Below the pieces are notes generated by a model. It was not told where the DNA came from. It saw only the letters and a program-made list of their open reading frames with translations, and did not search any database. Below are positions 52,113-60,805 of a stretch of 64,000 nucleotides of DNA, piece by piece (position 1 is the first letter of the stretch; every line of letters starts with the position of its first letter). A program made the translations under genes and the position numbers. This stretch comes from Tyzzerella sp. (GTDB lineage Bacteria > Bacillota > Clostridia > Lachnospirales > Lachnospiraceae), in contig JAFQRJ010000006.1 of assembly GCA_017410145.1 (NCBI GenBank), positions 85,062-149,061 on the forward strand, in the 5' to 3' direction.

Positions 52113-53324
52113 ATGAATGATTATATCAGCCAGGCAGAAGAGGCATTGCTTCACACCTATAATCGGTATCAGATTGTATTAGAAAAGGGCGAAGGTGTGT
52201 ATCTGTATGATACAGAAGGCAAGCGCTATCTGGATTTTGCGGCAGGCATTGCCGTATGTTCTTTGGGATACGGACATTCCAAATTCACAGATTGTTTGAA
52301 AAATCAGATAGATACGCTGACCCATACTTCGAATCTATTTTACAGCAAGCCGGTGGCAAAGGCGGCGCAGAGTCTGAAAAAAGCTACCCAGATGGACCGG
52401 GTATTTTTTACAAACAGTGGGACAGAGGCAATTGAAGGTGCATTAAAGGCGGCTAGAAAATATGCATATACAAAAGGCAGTGGCAAATATGAGTTTATTG
52501 CCATGAACCATTCTTTTCACGGCAGGAGCATGGGTGCTGTTTCAGTAACGGGAAATGAGCATTACCGCACCCCATTTGAGCCATTGATTGCCGGCGTGAA
52601 ATTTGCAGAGTTTAATGATATTGAAAGCGTGAAGGCGCAGATTACAGATAAGACTTGTGCCATCATCATGGAGCCGGTGCAAGGGGAAGGCGGAATCTAT
52701 CCGGCAGATCAGGCGTTTTTGAAACAAGTGCGTGAACTCTGTGATGTCCATGATATTCTGCTTATTTTTGATGAGATACAGTGCGGTATGGGACGTACCG
52801 GAAGCCTGTTTGCATGGCAAGGGTATGGTGTAAAACCGGATATTATGGCTATGGCCAAGGCGATTGGAAATGGAGTGCCGGTCGGTGCATTTGCAATGAC
52901 CGAGCAGGTTGCAGAGTATTCACTGGTTCCGGGAGACCACGGAACAACCTATGGTGGAAACCCGTTGGTGTGCGCGGCCGTTGATACGGTTCTTCAAATT
53001 GTGGAGGAGGAGCGTATCTTAGAGCGTGTGCAGGAAGTGAGTGCATATTTGGAAGAAAAATTAGATAACCTTGTGAAGACCAACGAAGCTGTAACAGAAC
53101 GCAGAGGTATGGGATTGATGCAAGGCTTAGTTTTGAATAAACCGGTGGGGGATGTGATTAAAAAAGCCATGGAGCAAGGGCTGATTGTGATTTCTGCAAG
53201 CGGAAATGTGCTTCGCTTGGTTCCGCCACTTGTGATTGAAAAGAAGCATGTGGATGAAATGATTGAAAAACTTAACGAGGCGTTAGGAGATTCGTTCCCT
53301 TGCGGAGCATGCATTACGCAGTAA
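52113..53324 (+). CDS. argD: acetylornithine aminotransferase
   Basis: This 403-residue class III PLP aminotransferase converts acetylglutamate semialdehyde to acetylornithine. Visible are LDFAAGIAVCSLGYGH near residue 45, FTNSGTEAIEGALKAARKY, MNHSFHGRSMGAVSVTG, FDEIQCGMGRTG (PLP Asp) and the catalytic Lys in MAMAKAIGNGVPVGA (about 253). It starts 8 bases after argB and ends the operon; no clear terminator follows. Confidence 0.97.
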   Translation: MNDYISQAEEALLHTYNRYQIVLEKGEGVYLYDTEGKRYLDFAAGIAVCSLGYGHSKFTDCLKNQIDTLTHTSNLFYSKPVAKAAQSLKKATQMDRVFFTNSGTEAIEGALKAARKYAYTKGSGKYEFIAMNHSFHGRSMGAVSVTGNEHYRTPFEPLIAGVKFAEFNDIESVKAQITDKTCAIIMEPVQGEGGIYPADQAFLKQVRELCDVHDILLIFDEIQCGMGRTGSLFAWQGYGVKPDIMAMAKAIGNGVPVGAFAMTEQVAEYSLVPGDHGTTYGGNPLVCAAVDTVLQIVEEERILERVQEVSAYLEEKLDNLVKTNEAVTERRGMGLMQGLVLNKPVGDVIKKAMEQGLIVISASGNVLRLVPPLVIEKKHVDEMIEKLNEALGDSFPCGACITQ

Positions 53325-53383
53325 TGTATAAACACCCAATTTATTGGAAATACTTCCCATATTAAGAAAAGGGAGGAATTACA

Positions 53384-53815
53384 ATGATTGGGTTTCTTAT
53401 TGCATTATTATCCGGTGCGCTGATGAGCGTGCAAGGTGTGTTTAACACACAAGTAACAAAGACAACAGGGATGTGGGTGTCCAATGGCTGGGTACAGTTG
53501 ACAGCATTTTTGGTCTGTGTGGGTGCGTGGCTGATTACAGGGAGAGACTCCATTGCAACTTTGGCAAAGGTAGAACCAAAATATGTGCTTCTGGGAGGTG
53601 TAATCGGAGCCGGCATTACATGGACAGTTATAAAAAGTGTGGAAATGTTAGGCCCTGCCAAGTCAGCACTCCTGATCGTGACAGCGCAGCTTCTTGTTTC
53701 CTATCTCATAGAATTGTTTGGGCTTTTCGGCATGGATAAAGAGCCTTTCGAGTGGAGAAAATTACTCGGTCTGGGCGTGGCAGTAATCGGTATTACAATC
53801 TTTCAGTGGAAATAA
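53384..53815 (+). CDS. small DMT-superfamily transporter (DUF606/YdcZ-like)
   Basis: This 143-residue protein has five hydrophobic segments and the DUF606 pattern GFLIALLSGALMSVQGVFN at the start, GGVIGAGITWTVIKSVEML near residue 73 and RKLLGLGVAVIGITIFQW at the end. DUF606 proteins are half-size members of the drug/metabolite transporter superfamily and act as dimers or pairs. GGGAGG lies 7 bases before the start. It sits 59 bases after argD, so it may share readthrough from the arginine operon. The substrate is unknown. Confidence 0.85.
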   Translation: MIGFLIALLSGALMSVQGVFNTQVTKTTGMWVSNGWVQLTAFLVCVGAWLITGRDSIATLAKVEPKYVLLGGVIGAGITWTVIKSVEMLGPAKSALLIVTAQLLVSYLIELFGLFGMDKEPFEWRKLLGLGVAVIGITIFQWK

Positions 53816-53823
53816 AATGTGGC

Positions 53824-53852
53824 TTGTAATTTAAAGGGAAATTCGTTAAAAT
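53824..53852 (+). promoter_or_regulatory. promoter of comEA and downstream genes
   Basis: TTGTAA and TAAAAT are separated by 17 bases, about 50 bases before the comEA start. Confidence 0.5.
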
Positions 53853-53903
53853 AATATTGTCTAAGCGTAGAGGGGTATCTGTAGTCAGACTACGGAGGAA
53901 GAT

Positions 53904-54449
53904 ATGCGAAGATTTTATATTGTGTGTATGCTTATAACTATATGTATCGGTATTGCCGGATGCAATCGAAAAGAGAATGAGGCCATTTCTTTGGATACTC
54001 TTGAAGTACAAGAAGATGGTGAGGGATTGCAGGATGACGGTAAGGACATCTGCGTCTATGTCTGTGGGGCTGTGGAGCAGGAAGGTGTCTATAGCCTACC
54101 CGCAGGGAGCAGGATTTATGAAGCCATTGAGATGGCAGGGGGATTTCGTGAAGATGCTGCCACGGCGGAGGTGAATCAGGCAGAGGTATTGCAGGACGAG
54201 GCAAGAGTCTATGTGCCCACCTTTGCGGAAGTTCTTTCAGACGAAGGGGAGACAGATGGGAAAGTGAATCTGAACAAAGCCACAAAGGAAGAACTGATGA
54301 CACTTCCGGGTGTAGGGGCTTCAAGGGCAGAGAGTATTATTCAGTACCGAAATGAGAATGGCGGATTTAAAACTATTGAAGATATTATGCTGATTTCAGG
54401 AATTAAAGAGGGCCTGTTTGAAAAAATCAAAGATTTGATCAAAATATAA
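53904..54449 (+). CDS. comEA: ComEA-like DNA-binding lipoprotein
   Basis: This 181-residue protein resembles ComEA, the DNA receptor of transformation. A lipoprotein signal with lipobox-like GIAGCN (Cys about 20) is followed by an SLBB domain (DICVYVCGAVEQEGVYSLP, RIYEAIEMAGGF) and a C-terminal double helix-hairpin-helix (KVNLNKATKEELMTLPGVG, SIIQYRNENGGF, IEDIMLISGI). The lipid anchor replaces the membrane helix of Bacillus ComEA. It is followed after 16 bases by a response regulator; comEC is 3 kb downstream. Confidence 0.92.
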   Translation: MRRFYIVCMLITICIGIAGCNRKENEAISLDTLEVQEDGEGLQDDGKDICVYVCGAVEQEGVYSLPAGSRIYEAIEMAGGFREDAATAEVNQAEVLQDEARVYVPTFAEVLSDEGETDGKVNLNKATKEELMTLPGVGASRAESIIQYRNENGGFKTIEDIMLISGIKEGLFEKIKDLIKI

Positions 54450-54465
54450 AAAAGGGAGATTATTC

Positions 54466-55155
54466 ATGGGAAAAAGAGTATTGGTTGTGGATGACGAAAA
54501 ATTAATTGTGAAGGGGATTCGCTTCAGCTTGTTGCAGGATGGTTTAGAAGTTGACTGTGCATATGATGGTGAAGAGGCACTTGAAATGGCAAAAAAGACA
54601 GAGTATGATTTGATTTTGCTTGATGTCATGCTTCCGAAGATGGATGGATTTGAGGTGTGCCAGCAGGTGCGAGAATTTTCCGATGTTCCGATTATTATGT
54701 TGACAGCCAAAGGCGATGACATGGATAAAATCTTAGGTTTGGATTACGGCGCAGATGATTATATTACAAAGCCATTTAACATTTTGGAAGTGAAAGCCAG
54801 AATCAAAGCAATTATGCGACGTGGGCGTAAAAAAGACGAGAAAGAAAAAGCGGGAAATGTTTTAGAAAAACATGATATGAAGATTGATCGTGAGAACAGA
54901 CGTGTTTTTATCGAGGGTGCGGAAGTGAATTTAACAACCAAGGAATTTGATGTGTTGGAATTACTTGCGACTAATCCGGATAAAGTTTACAGCAGAGAGC
55001 AATTGTTAGAACTTGTATGGGGAAGTGATTACCCGGGCGATGCAAGAACAGTAGATGTACATATCAGAAGGTTAAGAGAAAAGATTGAAAAACTTCCTAG
55101 TAATCCAAAATATGTATATACCAAGTGGGGAGTGGGTTATTATTTTAAAGGCTAG
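54466..55155 (+). CDS. OmpR/PhoB-type response regulator
   Basis: This 229-residue transcription factor has a receiver domain with the acidic pocket VVDDEKL, the phosphorylated Asp 53 in LILLDVMLPKMDGF, the Thr of IIMLTAKGD and the Lys of YITKPFN. The winged-helix DNA-binding domain (about 130-229) ends in ARTVDVHIRRLREKIEK and VGYYF. It resembles WalR/PhoP-type regulators. The sensor kinase gene overlaps its 3' end. Regulon unknown; neighbours suggest envelope or competence control. Confidence 0.96.
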   Translation: MGKRVLVVDDEKLIVKGIRFSLLQDGLEVDCAYDGEEALEMAKKTEYDLILLDVMLPKMDGFEVCQQVREFSDVPIIMLTAKGDDMDKILGLDYGADDYITKPFNILEVKARIKAIMRRGRKKDEKEKAGNVLEKHDMKIDRENRRVFIEGAEVNLTTKEFDVLELLATNPDKVYSREQLLELVWGSDYPGDARTVDVHIRRLREKIEKLPSNPKYVYTKWGVGYYFKG

Positions 55156-56584
55156 ATTACAGATTATTAACAGAATATGGAAAAGTCTACGATTCAGAAT
55201 TATTATGCTGCTTATGATTATAAGCAGCATCGCTTGTTTTCTAGTAAAAGAAGTTGTTGTCGGTGCTTATGAAGACCGGGCTGTTGCCTGGAGAACGGCG
55301 GAGATACAAGAGCAGTGTACTATTTTGTCTAACCAGCTTGTGAAAAGTACATATTTGAGGACACCACAGTCGGACGTTGTGGATGCAGAACTGTCACAGT
55401 TTTCCAATATTTACAATGGGCGTGTCATTATTGTGGATGATGATTTTCGGATTGTGAAGGATACCTTTGGTACGGATGAGGGAAAGACCATGATTTCACC
55501 GGATGTTATCACTTGCTTTTCGGGAAGCGGAACCAGTTATTACGACTCGGAAGCACAGTACTTGGACATCACAACACCGATTACGGTTACCTTGGATGAC
55601 AAGGTGAAGGTTGAGGGCGTGATTTTAGCAAGTGTTTCTACGGATATTATCTATGAGACCATGACAGAACTCAATGGAAAAGCAAATATTATCATCTGGA
55701 TTATCGTTTTGATTGTACTGTTTTTTGGAGTTTTTTTGAGTAATCACATGATGCACCCGTTCCACAGAATTGTTAAGGGCATCGAGGATGTTACTGAAGG
55801 ATATGACAGTGATTTTCTGCATGTCAGCACCTATCAAGAGACAGCAGATATTTCAGAAGCCTTTAATAAGATGCTTGGCCGTATGAAGATTTTGGATGAT
55901 TCGAGACAGGAATTTGTATCCAACGTATCCCATGAGTTGAAGACACCGCTTACTTCTATGAAGGTGTTGGCGGATTCTTTGTTGGCGCAGGAAGATGTGC
56001 CGGTGGAATTATACAAGGAGTTTATGGGGGATATTACAGAGGAAATCGAGCGTGAAAACAAGATTATCAATGACTTGCTTTCTTTAGTAAAAATGGATAA
56101 GACATCTACAGATTTGAATGTGAAACCGGAAAATATTAATGAATTGCTTGAACGAATTCTGAAAAGACTTCGTCCGATTGCCGCGAAACAAAATGTGGAG
56201 CTGGTATTTGAAAGCTTCCGTCCGGTTACTGCAGAAGTAGATGAGGTTAAATTTACGCTGGCTATTTCAAACTTGGTCGAGAATGCAATCAAATACAATG
56301 AGGAAGAAGGATGGGTTCAGGTCTCTTTGAATGCGGACCATAAGTATTTCTATGTAAAAGTTGCAGATTCGGGCATGGGTATTCCACAGGAATCATTAGA
56401 TCATATATTTGAACGTTTTTACAGAGTGGATAAATCACATTCCAGAGAGATTGGTGGAACCGGGCTTGGACTTGCAATTGCACGTAATGCAGTGGTTATG
56501 CATCGCGGTGCGGTGAAGGTTCACAGTGAAGAAGGTGTGGGAACAACCTTTACGGTTCGAATTCCGCTTACGTATATTGCGTAA
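55112..56584 (+). CDS. sensor histidine kinase (WalK/PhoR-like), start uncertain
   Basis: This protein of up to 490 residues is the partner of the preceding regulator. It has a first membrane segment (IIMLLMIISSIACFLV), an extracellular sensor of about 150 residues, a second segment (IIWIIVLIVLFFGVFL), a HAMP linker, the phospho-acceptor His 274 in FVSNVSHELKTPLTSMK, and the ATPase boxes LVENAIKYNEE, GMGIPQESL and GTGLGLAIAR. ATG 55112 lies within the regulator gene, without a clear ribosome site. TTG 55085 is another option, and AAAGG at 55146-55150 would suit a non-ATG start near 55160. It is translationally coupled to the regulator. Confidence 0.9.
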   Translation: MYIPSGEWVIILKARLQIINRIWKSLRFRIIMLLMIISSIACFLVKEVVVGAYEDRAVAWRTAEIQEQCTILSNQLVKSTYLRTPQSDVVDAELSQFSNIYNGRVIIVDDDFRIVKDTFGTDEGKTMISPDVITCFSGSGTSYYDSEAQYLDITTPITVTLDDKVKVEGVILASVSTDIIYETMTELNGKANIIIWIIVLIVLFFGVFLSNHMMHPFHRIVKGIEDVTEGYDSDFLHVSTYQETADISEAFNKMLGRMKILDDSRQEFVSNVSHELKTPLTSMKVLADSLLAQEDVPVELYKEFMGDITEEIERENKIINDLLSLVKMDKTSTDLNVKPENINELLERILKRLRPIAAKQNVELVFESFRPVTAEVDEVKFTLAISNLVENAIKYNEEEGWVQVSLNADHKYFYVKVADSGMGIPQESLDHIFERFYRVDKSHSREIGGTGLGLAIARNAVVMHRGAVKVHSEEGVGTTFTVRIPLTYIA

Positions 56585-56600
56585 AGAAATGAGGATAACT

Positions 56601-57476
56601 ATGAAGAAGAAAATCAGTGTGCTTCTTTCGGCTTTGTTGCTTATATTTGCCACTGCTTGTGCAGAACAGGATATTGCAAATGGAATGTATGTTTATTATC
56701 TCAACGCAGATGGAAATGCTTTGATTCAAGAAACATACCCAATGACAACAATCGAAGGGGCATTGGAGAAATTAAAGTATCATTCCGCTTTGCCAAAAGG
56801 GGTAGAAGTGGAACAATACAAAGTGAACAAGGGATATTTGGAACTGTACTTTAATTCTGCATATGCGAAACTTAGTAAGACCACGGAGGTGTTGGTGCGG
56901 GCAGCATTTGTGCAGACTTTGGTGCAGGTAGAGGACGTGAATTTTGTCAGCTTCTATGTAGATGGTAAGGCTTTGACAGACAGCGACGGAAATGCGATTG
57001 GTATGATGCGGGCAGAGGATTTCGTACAAAGTACAGGTTCGTCCATTGATTCTTACCAAACCACGGATTTGGTTTTGTATTTTGCAACAAAAGATGGGAA
57101 AACATTAAAAGCTAACCAGAAAACCAATGTGCGTTACAATGTGAACACCACAATAGAACGATTGGTAGTAGAGCAGCTTCTTAAGGGAACAAATGCTTCT
57201 GATTTGCAGGGGACAGTTCCAAAAAGTACTACCATTCTGGGAGTGTCAGTGAGAGAAGGTATCTGTTATGTGAATTTGGATTCGAAATTTGTGGCAGATA
57301 GTTATGATTTAAGCCCGGAAGTTGCAGTGTATTCCATCGTAAATTCTGTAATTGCAAATGGAAATGTGACAAAGGTACAGATTCTGATTGATGGTGCAAG
57401 CGATGCAGTTTATAAAAAAACAATTGATTTGAGCAGACCACTAGAGTGGAATGATAACATACTTGAGGAGAAGTGA
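56601..57476 (+). CDS. GerMN-domain lipoprotein
   Basis: This 291-residue exported lipoprotein has a signal with lipobox FATAC (Cys about 20) and two tandem GerMN domains. The first includes LEKLKYHSALPKGVEVEQYK and the second VEQLLKGTNASDLQGTVP with VREGICYVNLDSKF. GerM of Bacillus works in spore formation and germination; GerMN lipoproteins linked to two-component kinases (like LpqB/MtrB in Actinobacteria) can modulate the sensor. ATG 56601 follows GAGGA by 5 bases. It starts 16 bases after the kinase, which favours a kinase-accessory role (inference). Confidence 0.88.
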   Translation: MKKKISVLLSALLLIFATACAEQDIANGMYVYYLNADGNALIQETYPMTTIEGALEKLKYHSALPKGVEVEQYKVNKGYLELYFNSAYAKLSKTTEVLVRAAFVQTLVQVEDVNFVSFYVDGKALTDSDGNAIGMMRAEDFVQSTGSSIDSYQTTDLVLYFATKDGKTLKANQKTNVRYNVNTTIERLVVEQLLKGTNASDLQGTVPKSTTILGVSVREGICYVNLDSKFVADSYDLSPEVAVYSIVNSVIANGNVTKVQILIDGASDAVYKKTIDLSRPLEWNDNILEEK

Positions 57477-57477
57477 C

Positions 57478-59658
57478 ATGATAAAAACAAGGCCATTCAG
57501 TTTTGTGTGCCTGTGCTTTTTATTGATTCAAATCATACTTTTGATGGTGTCAGGTGGGAATACGGAAACGGAAATTCCCACCGGCTCTGTCTTTCATGAA
57601 AATAAAGAACGAACCGTGACCATACACGGACAGGTATACAAAAAAACAAACACATCAAATATTCAAATATTATATCTAAAAAACAATTCCACAATTGATT
57701 CCAAGATTATGGTTTATGATGAAAAATTTACAGAGGTTGCAATCGGGCAAAGGATACTCCTTCGTGGGAAGACAAAATCTTTCGATTGTTCCAGAAATCC
57801 CGGGAACTTTGACCAAAGGGCATATTATGCAAAACAGAACATTCATGGGATGATATGGTGCGATAAGGTGGTGACGGTTACAGGGCAATCGCATTGGCTA
57901 ATGGAGGGACTGCATCAGGTGAAGATGAAATGGAAGAACTTGCTTCAAGAAGCGCTGGGAGAAAAAGAAGGGAACATTTTGGCGGCAATGCTATTGGGTG
58001 AAAGAAATGATATGGAGCCAGACATAAAAGAACTGTACCAGAAAAACGGAATCGGTCATATTTTAGCTATATCCGGATTACATATTTCTTTTATCGGACT
58101 TGGAATATATAAGCTTATACGAAAGACGGGAGCAGGTTACATTCTATCCGGTGTAATTTCCATTCTTATTTTAAGTTTATACGCTATGATGATTGGCTGT
58201 TCTGTATCCGTAATTCGTGCCTATATTATGTTAGTATTTCGTATCGGTGCGGATATGTCAGGACGGGTTTATGATATGGTAACGGCGCTTCTTGTGGCGG
58301 CAGCTATTACGGTGGGGTTCCAGCCGCTTTATTTAACAGATGCAGCGTTTCTATTGTCTTATGGGGCAATTCTTGGAATTTTATTTATCTTGCCATGCTT
58401 GGAGAAAATGTTTCCTTGCCGTATCAATATCTTTTCTGCGTTGAAAGCGAGTGTAGCAATCAATGTTATGCTGTTTCCTATCATTCTGTGGTTTTATTTT
58501 GAAATTCCTATTTATTCCCTTGTATTAAATTGCATGGTTATTCCGTTGACAAGTATCCTTTTGGCATTTGGTATGATAGGAAGTCTTTTGGGATTTGTTC
58601 TATGGCCGGTGGGAAAGGGGTGTCTTTTCATTTGCAAACTGATACTGTCTGTTTTTGAGTTTTTGGGAACAGTGGGGAAGAAACTCCCGTTTTGGAGAGT
58701 GGTACTTGGGCAACCTCGATTTTGGCAGATAATAGTTTATTATTTTTTGCTTGTTACTTGTATCATTCTAATTCAGCAATGTGTAACTCGTAAAAGATTG
58801 TATATAGCACGCCTTGTATTTTGTATGTGCATAGGGGTGGGTATATTGTTGGTGGCATACCGACCACAAGGGAATTTGACAGTTACCATGCTGGACGTAG
58901 GACAGGGAGACGGCATCTTTCTCAGAGGACCAAAGGGAAACACCTATTTCATCGATGGTGGCAGCAGTGACGTGGAGCAGTTGGGAAAATATCGCATAGA
59001 GCCATTTTTACAATCACAAGGAGTGGGCAAATTGGACTATGTATTTGTGTCACACGGAGACAAAGATCATTATGGAGGCATCGAAGAACTGCTGGAAAGA
59101 CAGGAAATGGGAGTGAAAATAAAGCATCTGGTATTGCCGATGAATTGGAAACAGGATGAAAACTTAGTAGACTTGGCTGAAACGGCAATAGAGGAGCAGG
59201 TTTCCGTTGTGGTGATGAAAGCAGGGCAAAACATACGAGAGGGGACATTGCAGATAACTTGCGTGCAACCATCTAACCTAGACCAACCATTAACCGGAAA
59301 CGCTGGTTCCATGGTATTATCGGTAAGTTTTAACGAATTTTCCATGCTTTGTACCGGAGATGTGGAGGCAAAAGGGGAGGATGTACTTACTTCCAGATTG
59401 TCAGAGCAAGAATTCATGGTGCTAAAGGTTGCGCATCATGGATCAAAGAACTCCAGTTCAGAGCGTTTCTTAAAAACCATACGGCCGGAGATTGCCCTTG
59501 TTTCAGCCGGAGAGAACAATTCCTATGGGCATCCCCACAACGAGACCATGAAAAGATTGAAAGCCATGGGATGCGACATATTCACAACCACACAGAATGG
59601 TGCAATAACGCTTCAAACAGATGGGAATACGTTGACAATAGATTGCTTTTTGTATTAA
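57478..59658 (+). CDS. comEC: ComEC/Rec2 DNA uptake channel
   Basis: This 726-residue membrane protein would move single-stranded DNA into the cell. The N-terminal part has two membrane segments around an OB-like extracellular region. The competence core (about 200-460) has many helices and IGHILAISGLHISFIGLG, the usual ComEC signature. The C-terminal metallo-beta-lactamase domain (about 480-726) carries VGQGDGIFL, SHGDKDHYGG (His 526), LCTGDVEAKGE and VAHHGSKNSSSE. ATG 57478 follows GAGGAG by 7 bases and lies 1 base after the GerMN stop. Comparable length to Bacillus ComEC; it appears intact. Confidence 0.95.
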   Translation: MIKTRPFSFVCLCFLLIQIILLMVSGGNTETEIPTGSVFHENKERTVTIHGQVYKKTNTSNIQILYLKNNSTIDSKIMVYDEKFTEVAIGQRILLRGKTKSFDCSRNPGNFDQRAYYAKQNIHGMIWCDKVVTVTGQSHWLMEGLHQVKMKWKNLLQEALGEKEGNILAAMLLGERNDMEPDIKELYQKNGIGHILAISGLHISFIGLGIYKLIRKTGAGYILSGVISILILSLYAMMIGCSVSVIRAYIMLVFRIGADMSGRVYDMVTALLVAAAITVGFQPLYLTDAAFLLSYGAILGILFILPCLEKMFPCRINIFSALKASVAINVMLFPIILWFYFEIPIYSLVLNCMVIPLTSILLAFGMIGSLLGFVLWPVGKGCLFICKLILSVFEFLGTVGKKLPFWRVVLGQPRFWQIIVYYFLLVTCIILIQQCVTRKRLYIARLVFCMCIGVGILLVAYRPQGNLTVTMLDVGQGDGIFLRGPKGNTYFIDGGSSDVEQLGKYRIEPFLQSQGVGKLDYVFVSHGDKDHYGGIEELLERQEMGVKIKHLVLPMNWKQDENLVDLAETAIEEQVSVVVMKAGQNIREGTLQITCVQPSNLDQPLTGNAGSMVLSVSFNEFSMLCTGDVEAKGEDVLTSRLSEQEFMVLKVAHHGSKNSSSERFLKTIRPEIALVSAGENNSYGHPHNETMKRLKAMGCDIFTTTQNGAITLQTDGNTLTIDCFLY

Positions 59659-59693
59659 ACTATAATGGAATATGCATAGAAAGGAGAAACCAC

Positions 59694-60671
59694 GTGAAAA
59701 GTCTAAACGAAGATTTGAAAAGCGGACAATTGAATCGTGTTTATCTATTGTACGGTGAAGAGGCTTATTTAAAAAAACAGTATAGGGATAAACTTAAGAA
59801 CGCCATGGTTTCACCGGATGATAATATGAACTATGCGTATTATGAGGGAAAAGGAATTCATGTAAACGAGGTCATTGACCTGGCGGAAACACTGCCTTTC
59901 TTTGCAGAACGACGCCTGATTATTTTAGAGGATACCGGATTCTTTAAAAGTACCTCTGCAGAACTTGCGGACTATATTAAAGATATGCCGGAAACCACGT
60001 CTATGATTTTTGTGGAAACAGAGGTTGACAAGCGAGGAAAGTTGTATAAGGCAGTACAGGCAAAGGGACGGGCTGTAGAGTTGGGACGTCAGGATGAAAA
60101 TACGTTACTTCGCTGGGTGGCAAGCAATGTCAAGCACGAGCAGAAGCAAATTAGTGAGAATACCGTGCGTTTCTTTCTTGCCAAAGTTGGAACAGACATG
60201 GAAAATATCCAGAAGGAATTGGAAAAGTTATTCTGTTATACATTGGATAAGGATTGTATTACAACGGAAGATGTGGAGGATATTTGCACCACTCAGATTA
60301 CCAATCAGATTTTTGATATGGTAAATGCAGTTGCAGATAAGAAACAACGAAAAGCCTTAGAATTTTATAATGATTTGCTGGCGCTAAAGGAGCCGCCAAT
60401 GAGAATCTTGGCTTTATTGACCAGACAGTTTAAATTATTGTTGGAAGTCAAGACCATGGATAAGCAAGGCTATGGACGAAAAGAGATTGCGGATAAAGCG
60501 GGAATTAATCCGTTTGTTGTCGGTAAATATCAGGTGCAGGCAAAGGCTTTTTCAGAAAAAGAATTGCGACAGATTATGGAAGACAGTGTGGAGACGGATG
60601 AAGCGATTAAGACGGGATGTTTGACAGATACACTGGGAGTAGAACTTTTTATTATAAAGCATTCTACGTGA
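59694..60671 (+). CDS. holA: DNA polymerase III subunit delta
   Basis: This 325-residue protein is the clamp-loader delta subunit that opens the beta clamp. It starts at GTG 59694, 7 bases after AAGGAG. Family pieces are LNRVYLLYGEEAYLKKQYRDKL at the start, NEVIDLAETLPFFAERRLI, SMIFVETEVDKRGKLYKA and LLALKEPPMRILALLTRQFKLLL near residue 230. A longer frame upstream overlaps comEC and lacks similarity. It lies 35 bases after comEC, the usual clostridial comEC-holA neighbourhood. Confidence 0.95.
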   Translation: MKSLNEDLKSGQLNRVYLLYGEEAYLKKQYRDKLKNAMVSPDDNMNYAYYEGKGIHVNEVIDLAETLPFFAERRLIILEDTGFFKSTSAELADYIKDMPETTSMIFVETEVDKRGKLYKAVQAKGRAVELGRQDENTLLRWVASNVKHEQKQISENTVRFFLAKVGTDMENIQKELEKLFCYTLDKDCITTEDVEDICTTQITNQIFDMVNAVADKKQRKALEFYNDLLALKEPPMRILALLTRQFKLLLEVKTMDKQGYGRKEIADKAGINPFVVGKYQVQAKAFSEKELRQIMEDSVETDEAIKTGCLTDTLGVELFIIKHST

Positions 60672-60702
60672 CATGCTGTCACGCAGAATATGAAGATGCG
60701 CA

Positions 60703-60768
60703 GAGACTCGTAAGATGTAAATGTTGCTATGCAACCGAGTCTCGCGCGAGAGTTCGCAAGCGAACTCT
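60703..60768 (+). repeat. compound inverted repeats between holA and lepA
   Basis: GAGACTCG (60703-60710) pairs with CGAGTCTC (60736-60743) around a nested GTTGC/GCAAC hairpin. A second hairpin pairs AGAGTTCGC with GCGAACTCT (60749-60768). A CTCGCGCGAG palindrome at 60741-60750 could give an alternative fold. There is no T tail, so this is not a standard terminator. It ends about 15 bases before a TATAAT (60785-60790), the likely lepA -10. Confidence 0.7.
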
Positions 60769-60805
60769 TATGGCGAGAAAGTAATATAATAGTAGGAGAA
60801 ATTGT

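Noticed and set aside
59349..59693. Upstream extension of the holA frame inside comEC
   Set aside because: GTG 59694 has an ideal AAGGAG and the delta-subunit homology begins right after it. The extension is out-of-frame comEC sequence.
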